Under the pieces are notes generated by a model, which did no database searches, was not told the DNA's origin, and was given only the letters and a program-made list of their open reading frames with translations. The translations under genes and the position numbers were made by a program. Shown piece after piece: positions 58,143 to 64,000 of a stretch of DNA of 64,000 bases (the stretch's first letter is position 1; each line of letters begins with the position of its first letter). This DNA comes from Roseovarius sp. (GTDB lineage: Bacteria > Pseudomonadota > Alphaproteobacteria > Rhodobacterales > Rhodobacteraceae): positions 372,001-436,000 of the forward strand of contig NZ_JALUXE010000030.1 in NCBI RefSeq assembly GCF_027019125.1. The letters run 5' to 3'.

Positions 58143-59156
58143 GTGACCGAAACCCCCGACCCGGCCGCGCTGCGCGCGTTTCTCAAGCCCTATACCGCCA
58201 AGAGCGATCTGCGCGGGGCGCTGTCCTTCGCGGCCACGCTTGCGGTTTACGCGGTGACGTTGGTCCTGGGCGCGTGGTGGGCAGAGGTGGGGCAATGGGC
58301 GGCGGCGGGGCTGATGGTGGTCGTGCTCGCCTTTGCCTCGGTCCGGCTTTATGTCTTGCAGCACGATTGCGGGCATCACGCGCTCTTTGCGCGCAAGGGG
58401 CTGAACGATGGGGTGGGATATATCCTGTCGGTGTTTTCGCTGACGCCCTACCGGGTCATGCAATACAATCACAACCAGCATCACGCCTATCTGGGCAATC
58501 TCGATCACCGCGAGACGACCGAGGTCTATACGATGACGCTGGCCGAATGGCGGGCGGCGCCTTGGCCCCGGCGGCTGTGGTATCGGCTCTATCGCAATCC
58601 GGTGGTGATGCTGTCGTTGGGGGGCATCTATGCCTATTTCATCGCCTATCGCTGGCCGCGCAATACGCGTGTGGTGGGCGTGTGGGGGGTGATTGCCCAC
58701 AACCTGATGCTGGCGGGCTATCTGGCGCTGATCTGGGTTGGGTTGGGAGTGACCGGCCTGGCGGTCTGGGGCCTGAGCGCGCTGCTGGCGGGGGGGATCG
58801 GGGTGTTTCTGGTCTATCTCCAGCACAATTTCGAAGAGACCTATTGGGACCGCAAGCCGTCGCTTGATTTCCGCAAGGCGACGCTTGTCGGGTCAAGCTC
58901 GCTCGATCTGGGGTGGCTGTGGGATCTGGGGACGGGCAATATCGCCTATCACGATCTGCATCACTACAACCCCGGTATCCCGTCCTATAACCTGCGGCGC
59001 TGTCAGAGGGCGTTGCCGGAGGAATTGCGCGCCCATGACGTGATCCGCTGGCCCGAGGCGATCCGCAGTTTCCGGCTGAAACTCTGGGATGAGGACGAAG
59101 GACGGTTGGTGCCGTTTCCGAAGGCGGACGCGGTAGGGGTCGTGGCGGCGGAGTAG
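58143..59156 (+). CDS. Fatty acid desaturase (probable GTG start)
   Basis: His boxes HDCGHHALF, HNQHHAYLGN, HDLHHYNPGIPSYNL; the supplied ORF is extended upstream into der. Confidence 0.9.
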   Translation: MTETPDPAALRAFLKPYTAKSDLRGALSFAATLAVYAVTLVLGAWWAEVGQWAAAGLMVVVLAFASVRLYVLQHDCGHHALFARKGLNDGVGYILSVFSLTPYRVMQYNHNQHHAYLGNLDHRETTEVYTMTLAEWRAAPWPRRLWYRLYRNPVVMLSLGGIYAYFIAYRWPRNTRVVGVWGVIAHNLMLAGYLALIWVGLGVTGLAVWGLSALLAGGIGVFLVYLQHNFEETYWDRKPSLDFRKATLVGSSSLDLGWLWDLGTGNIAYHDLHHYNPGIPSYNLRRCQRALPEELRAHDVIRWPEAIRSFRLKLWDEDEGRLVPFPKADAVGVVAAE

Positions 59157-59415
59157 GGGGGCGCAGGATGGATGGGTTTTAAGTCATAGTGTTGAGGCTA
59201 GAGTGAGACCGGACATTCTTGCTGTGCGCGTCGAATTGGCGCTTTGTCCGCTCTGCGAACATTTGCGCGCTCGGTCTCGAAGGTCGGGTCTTGGATGGAC
59301 GGGCTTGGCCTTTGGATCAAGAGCGCCTGACCGTTGGGCGTTTGCCCCCGCGAGGCGTCAAAGGCGAGAGGAAATCCCTGCGTAGGGCGTTTCGCGCACA
59401 ATCGGAACCCCACCC

Positions 59416-59436
59416 GTCCCGGGCTTGATCCGGGAC
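59416..59436. repeat. REP-like palindrome typical of alphaproteobacterial intergenic regions
   Basis: gtcccgg-gcttgat-ccgggac in the 350-bp desaturase-serS gap, nested in a GC-rich fold. Confidence 0.55.
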
Positions 59437-59506
59437 CGCGTGGAGGCGGGGTGGAGGCCCCGGGGCAGGCCCGGGGCGATGTGACCGCGATCAGGCGCGA
59501 GGTGCT

Positions 59507-60799
59507 TTAGCCCAGACTGCCGTCTGCCTTGAGCATCGTCTTGCCGCGCAGATAGGGGTGGAGGGCGTCGGGGATACGGACGGAGCCGTCGGCCTGTTGC
59601 CCGTTTTCCAGCACCGCGATCAGGCAGCGGCCGACGGCGAGGCCGGAGCCGTTGAGCGTGTGCACGAATTCGGGCTTGCCCCCCCCCTGCGGCTTGAACC
59701 GGGCGTTCATGCGGCGGGCCTGAAAATCACCGCAGACCGAGACCGAGGAGATTTCGCGGTAGGTGTTTTGCCCCGGCAGCCAGACCTCGATGTCATGGGT
59801 GCGGCGCGCGCCAAAGCCCATGTCGCCGGTGCAGAGCACGATGGTGCGATAGGGCAGGCCAAGGCGTTCCAGAATGCCTTCGGCGCAGGCCGTCATACGG
59901 TCCAACTCGGCGCGGCTCTCGTCGGGGTGGGTGATCGAGACCATCTCGACCTTTTCGAACTGGTGCTGGCGCAGCATGCCGGCGGTGTCGCGCCCCGCAG
60001 AGCCCGCCTCGGAGCGGAAGCATTGGGTGTGGGCCACGTAGCGGCGCGGCAGGCTAGCGGCATCGACCGTCTCGCCATGCACGATATTGGTGAGCGTCAC
60101 CTCGGCGGTGGGCACCAGCCACCAGCCATTGGTGGTTTCATAGCTGTCCTCGCCGAACTTCGGCAATTGCCCGGTGCCCAGCATCATCTCGGGGCGCACC
60201 AGCACGGGCGTCCAGGTCTCGGTCAGGCCGTTTTCCTCGATATGGGTGTCGAGCATGAATTGCGCCAGCGCCCGTTGCAGGCGGGCGATGCTGCCCGAGA
60301 GCACGACAAAGCGCGCGCCGGAGAGTTTGGCGGCGGTCTCGAAATCCATCCCCGGCTGAACGCCGGTGATCTCGTAATGCTCTTTGGGCTGAAAATCGAA
60401 ATGCGCGGGCGTGCCCCAGCGGCGCAGCTCGACATTGCCGCTCTCGTCCGCGCCATCGGGCACGTCGTCGAAGGGCAGGTTGGGCAGAGCCATCAGAAGG
60501 TCGGTGAGCTGAGTGTCGAGCGCCTTGGCCTCGGCCTGCATCGCGGCCATTTCATCCTTTTTCGCAGAGACCAGCGCGCGCAGGCGTTCGAATTCGGCCT
60601 CGTCGCCGCGGCCCTTGGCGGCGCCGGCCTCTTTGCTGGCGCGGTTCTGGTCGGCCTGAGCGGTTTCGGCCGCGTGGATGCGGGCGCGCCGCGCCTCGTC
60701 GAGGGCGAGGATCTGGGGCGAGACCGGGGCCAGGCCGCGCCGCGCAAGGGCGACGTCAAAGGCATCGGGGGTCTCGCGGATGGCGCGGATATCGTGCAT
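59507..60799 (-). CDS. serS: Serine--tRNA ligase
   Basis: [72 protein letters not shown]. Confidence 0.98.
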   Translation of the reverse strand: MHDIRAIRETPDAFDVALARRGLAPVSPQILALDEARRARIHAAETAQADQNRASKEAGAAKGRGDEAEFERLRALVSAKKDEMAAMQAEAKALDTQLTDLLMALPNLPFDDVPDGADESGNVELRRWGTPAHFDFQPKEHYEITGVQPGMDFETAAKLSGARFVVLSGSIARLQRALAQFMLDTHIEENGLTETWTPVLVRPEMMLGTGQLPKFGEDSYETTNGWWLVPTAEVTLTNIVHGETVDAASLPRRYVAHTQCFRSEAGSAGRDTAGMLRQHQFEKVEMVSITHPDESRAELDRMTACAEGILERLGLPYRTIVLCTGDMGFGARRTHDIEVWLPGQNTYREISSVSVCGDFQARRMNARFKPQGGGKPEFVHTLNGSGLAVGRCLIAVLENGQQADGSVRIPDALHPYLRGKTMLKADGSLG

Positions 60800-60959
60800 G
60801 GCGCTGGTCCTCAAAGCTGTCGGTGAATCGCTTGGGCGGCGTTATGCACCAGAAACCGGGGCTGCGCCATGCTTTCGCGCCTTGCAAATACCCCGCCTCG
60901 CGCCTAGGTTCCCCGGCAATTCGTGAACCCCTGTTCACGCCCCAAATAGAGGATACCCC

Positions 60960-61241
60960 ATGGAAGCCTTTGGCCAGTTCATCCCGCTCATTCTGATCTT
61001 TGCGATCATGTATTTCCTGCTGATCCGTCCGCAACAGAAGAAGCTCAAGGAGCATAAGGCTATGATCGGCGCGCTGCGCCGGGGCGATCAGGTGGTGACG
61101 CAAGGCGGCCTCATCGGCAAGGTCTCCAAGGTCAAGGACGACAGCGAGATCGAGGTGGAACTCGCGGAAGGTGTCAAGGTGCGTGTGGTGCGCGCCACCA
61201 TCGCACAGGTTCTGTCCAAGACCGAGCCGGCCGAGGGCTAA
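60960..61241 (+). CDS. yajC: Preprotein translocase subunit YajC
   Basis: 93 aa; FGQFIPLILIFAIMYFLLIRPQQKKLKEHKAMIGALRRGDQVVTQGGLIGKV. Confidence 0.97.
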   Translation: MEAFGQFIPLILIFAIMYFLLIRPQQKKLKEHKAMIGALRRGDQVVTQGGLIGKVSKVKDDSEIEVELAEGVKVRVVRATIAQVLSKTEPAEG

Positions 61242-61281
61242 GCCCCCGGACCCTGCGCAAAAGCTCTGAAAGGGCGGGAAA

Positions 61282-63918
61282 ATGCTGCAAATCGACCTGT
61301 GGAAACGCCTCTGTATCTGGGGGTTGGTGGCCCTTGGTCTGATGCTGGCCCTGCCCAACGGATTTTATGACAGGGTAGAGCGGCATAACTACGCCGTGGC
61401 CGCTGTCGAGGCGGGACGGGATCCGGCCGCGGTGGCCGAGGATCTGGCGCTCTGGCCCGACTGGATGCCGTCCAACCTTGTCAATCTGGGGCTCGACCTG
61501 CGGGGCGGTGCCCATCTGTTGGCCGAGGTCAAGGTCGAGGATGTCTATCAGGCGCGGGTCGAGGGCATGTGGCCCGAGGTGCGCGATCTGTTGCGCGAAG
61601 AGCGGGACCGCGTGGGGCCGATCCGGCTGCAACAGACCGATGCGCCCGAATTGCGGGTGCGGCTGGTCGAGCGGCCCGAGATGGCGAGCGAGGCGGCGGC
61701 ACTGGTGCGGGGGCTGGCCCGCCCCGTCACCGACATTCTGACCGGCGTGGGTGGCAACGACATCGACGTGACCACCGACGGCGCGGATATCATCATTCGC
61801 CTCAGCGAGGCCGAACAGCGCGCCACGGACGATCGCACCGTGCGGCAATCGCTGGAAATCATCCGTCGCCGGATCGACGAGGTGGGCACGCGCGAGCCGA
61901 CGATCCAGCGCCAGGGGGCGGACCGGATTCTGATCCAGGTGCCGGGGATCGGCAGCGCCGCCGAGTTGAAGGCGCTGATCGGGACCACGGCGCAGCTGAC
62001 CTTTCAGCCGGTCGTAAGCCGCGCCGCAAGCGCCGATGCCCCGGCGGGAGCGGGCAACGAGGTCTTGCCATCGCTGGATGAGGCGGGGGTTTTCTACATT
62101 CTGGAACGCGCCCCGGTCGTGACCGGCGAGGAACTGGTCGATGCGCAGCCCGATTTCGATCAGAATGGCCGACCGGCGGTCTCATTCCGCTTCAATCCCA
62201 CGGGCGCGCGCAAGTTCGGCGATTACACGGCTGAGAACATCGGCAATCCCTTTGCCATCGTTCTCGATGGCGAGGTCATCAGCGCGCCTGTGATCCAGAG
62301 CCATATTCCCGGCGGATCGGGCATCATTACCGGCAATTTCAATGTCGAGGACAGCACGCAACTCGCGGTGCTCTTGCGCGCGGGCGCGCTGCCTGCCGGG
62401 CTTGAGTTTCTCGAAGAGCGCACGGTGGGCCCGGAACTGGGTGCGGACAGTATCGAAGCGGGCAAGCTGGCCTGCCTCGTGGCCTTTGCTCTGGTGCTGT
62501 TCTACATGGTCCTGAGCTATGGCATCTTTGGCATTTTTGCCAATCTGGCGCTGATCGTGAACGTCGGGTTGATCTTTGGGCTGTTGAGCCTCATCGGCTC
62601 TACGTTGACGCTGCCGGGCATCGCCGGGATCGTGCTGACCATCGGTATGGCGGTGGATGCCAACGTGCTGGTGTTCGAGCGCATCCGCGAAGAGATGAGA
62701 TCGGCCAAGGGGGCCGCGCGTGCGATTGACCTCGGGTATGAAAAGGCGATGAGCGCCATTGTGGACGCCAATATCACCACCTTCATGACCGCGCTCATCC
62801 TCTATGTCATGGGCTCTGGCCCGGTGCGTGGCTTTGCCATCACGCTGGGGCTGGGGATTGTGACCTCGGTCTTTACCGCGCTCTTTGTGACGCGCCTGAT
62901 CACGGTCATGTGGTTCGAGCGCAAGCGGCCCAAGACGGTCCTGAGCGGGCGCAGTTTCCGGATCGTGCCGGAAACCACCTCTTGGGATTTCTTCAGCCGG
63001 TGGAAGCTGTGGTTGGGCATTTCCGGGGTCATGATCCTCGTGGCGCTTGGCTCTTTTGCCATGCAGGGGCTGAATTTCGGTATTGATTTCAAGGGTGGCA
63101 CCACGATCCGCACGCTCAGCGCCGAGCAGGTTGACATTGGCACCTATCGCGGCGCGATCAACGATCTGGGCTTGGGCGATGTGAGCATCACTGAGGTATT
63201 CGACCCGACCTTTGGCCCCGAAGAGAATGTGGCGATGCTGCGGATACAGGCGCAGGATGAGGCCGAGAGCGTGACACCCGAGGTCATTACAGCGGTCGAA
63301 GCGGCGTTGCAGCAGGTGGTCCCGGATATTCAGTTCACCTCGGTCGAGAGCGTGGGGCCGAAAGTGTCGGGCGAGCTGATCCAGACGGCGGTGCTTGCCG
63401 TTGTCCTCGCGATCGGGGCGGTACTGATCTACATCTGGATGCGCTTCGAGTGGCAATTCGCGGTGGGGGCGGTCATCGCGCTTGTGCATGACGTCGCGCT
63501 GACGGTCGGGGTGTTCTCGGAATTGCAGATCCAGTTCGATCTGGCGATTATCGCGGCCCTCCTGACGCTGGTCGGCTATTCGCTGAACGACACGGTGGTG
63601 GTGTTCGACCGGGTGCGGGAGAACCTGCGCAAATACAAGCAGAAGCCGCTGCGCGAGGTTCTCAACCTCTCGATCAACGAAACGCTGAGCCGAACCATGG
63701 TGACGTCGCTGACCACGCTGCTGGCCCTGTTGGCGCTCTACTTCCTTGGCGGTGACGTGATCCGGGGGTTTGTTTTCGCGATGATCTGGGGGATTATCGT
63801 GGGCACCTATTCGTCGATCTTCGTGGCCAGCACGGTGCTGATGTGGCTGGGTGTGAAGCGCGACTGGTCCAAGCCGGATGCCAACGCGGGCACGCAATTC
63901 GCCAATATAGATGCCTGA
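61282..63918 (+). CDS. secDF: Protein translocase subunit SecDF (SecD and SecF fused)
   Basis: 878 aa; SecD part VNLGLDLRGGAHLLAEV and SecF part GLNFGIDFKGGTTIRT in one frame. Confidence 0.97.
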   Translation: MLQIDLWKRLCIWGLVALGLMLALPNGFYDRVERHNYAVAAVEAGRDPAAVAEDLALWPDWMPSNLVNLGLDLRGGAHLLAEVKVEDVYQARVEGMWPEVRDLLREERDRVGPIRLQQTDAPELRVRLVERPEMASEAAALVRGLARPVTDILTGVGGNDIDVTTDGADIIIRLSEAEQRATDDRTVRQSLEIIRRRIDEVGTREPTIQRQGADRILIQVPGIGSAAELKALIGTTAQLTFQPVVSRAASADAPAGAGNEVLPSLDEAGVFYILERAPVVTGEELVDAQPDFDQNGRPAVSFRFNPTGARKFGDYTAENIGNPFAIVLDGEVISAPVIQSHIPGGSGIITGNFNVEDSTQLAVLLRAGALPAGLEFLEERTVGPELGADSIEAGKLACLVAFALVLFYMVLSYGIFGIFANLALIVNVGLIFGLLSLIGSTLTLPGIAGIVLTIGMAVDANVLVFERIREEMRSAKGAARAIDLGYEKAMSAIVDANITTFMTALILYVMGSGPVRGFAITLGLGIVTSVFTALFVTRLITVMWFERKRPKTVLSGRSFRIVPETTSWDFFSRWKLWLGISGVMILVALGSFAMQGLNFGIDFKGGTTIRTLSAEQVDIGTYRGAINDLGLGDVSITEVFDPTFGPEENVAMLRIQAQDEAESVTPEVITAVEAALQQVVPDIQFTSVESVGPKVSGELIQTAVLAVVLAIGAVLIYIWMRFEWQFAVGAVIALVHDVALTVGVFSELQIQFDLAIIAALLTLVGYSLNDTVVVFDRVRENLRKYKQKPLREVLNLSINETLSRTMVTSLTTLLALLALYFLGGDVIRGFVFAMIWGIIVGTYSSIFVASTVLMWLGVKRDWSKPDANAGTQFANIDA

Positions 63919-64000
63919 GACGCTGAGCGCGGTCTGGGCTACGCCGGGGCTGCCATGGCTCTTGCTGGCGATTGCATTGGCGGGGATCGTGCGCGGCTTT
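63911..64000 (+). CDS. N-terminal fragment of a membrane protein, possibly TSUP (TauE/SafE) family; truncated by window end
   Basis: ATG overlapping secDF stop; MPETLSAVWATPGLPWLLLAIALAGIVRGF... Confidence 0.5.
   Translation, partial: MPETLSAVWATPGLPWLLLAIALAGIVRGF

Noticed and set aside
62182-63897. 571-aa minus ORF
   Set aside because: Antisense shadow of secDF

Overview
This is a 64 kb, GC-rich chromosomal window whose gene content fits an alphaproteobacterium of the Rhodobacteraceae/Roseobacter type (FYDLN-acid protein, aa3 oxidase subunit IV, fused SecDF, saccharopine-pathway genes, exosortase E). It is mostly dense core metabolism. I find about 65 protein-coding genes, two tRNAs (Ala-GGC, Gly-GCC) and several hairpin terminators. 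I see no CRISPR array, rRNA operon, transposase or prophage. Recognisable blocks are rsmE/ubiA; cobalamin genes (cbiB-cobC-DUF1636, and separately cbiD-cobK); gpmI-envC-ctpA; a histidine cluster (hisB-hisH-glsA-hisA-hisF-hisE) interrupted by two opposite-strand genes; a GMC oxidoreductase with a Tat-signal partner; pyruvate carboxylase; uvrD; a saccharopine (lysine catabolism) operon with an embedded SemiSWEET; an orphan formate dehydrogenase alpha subunit; an RND efflux pair; yfgM-bamB-der; serS; and yajC-secDF. The most interesting locus is 47225-49011. It encodes an exosortase fused to a CPBP/CAAX-type protease (XrtE class), convergent with a 57-codon gene absent from the supplied ORF track. 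That gene encodes MFDWFWNGWYGGTTSGGGSSSTSSVPEMDAASGTLAIAVVLAALVLAWEIKRRRARN, which has a VPEID-CTERM-like tripartite sorting signal (VPEMD, TM helix, basic tail) and no N-terminal signal peptide. It is a strong candidate for the dedicated minimal substrate. All calls come from reading sequence and translations; no searches were run.
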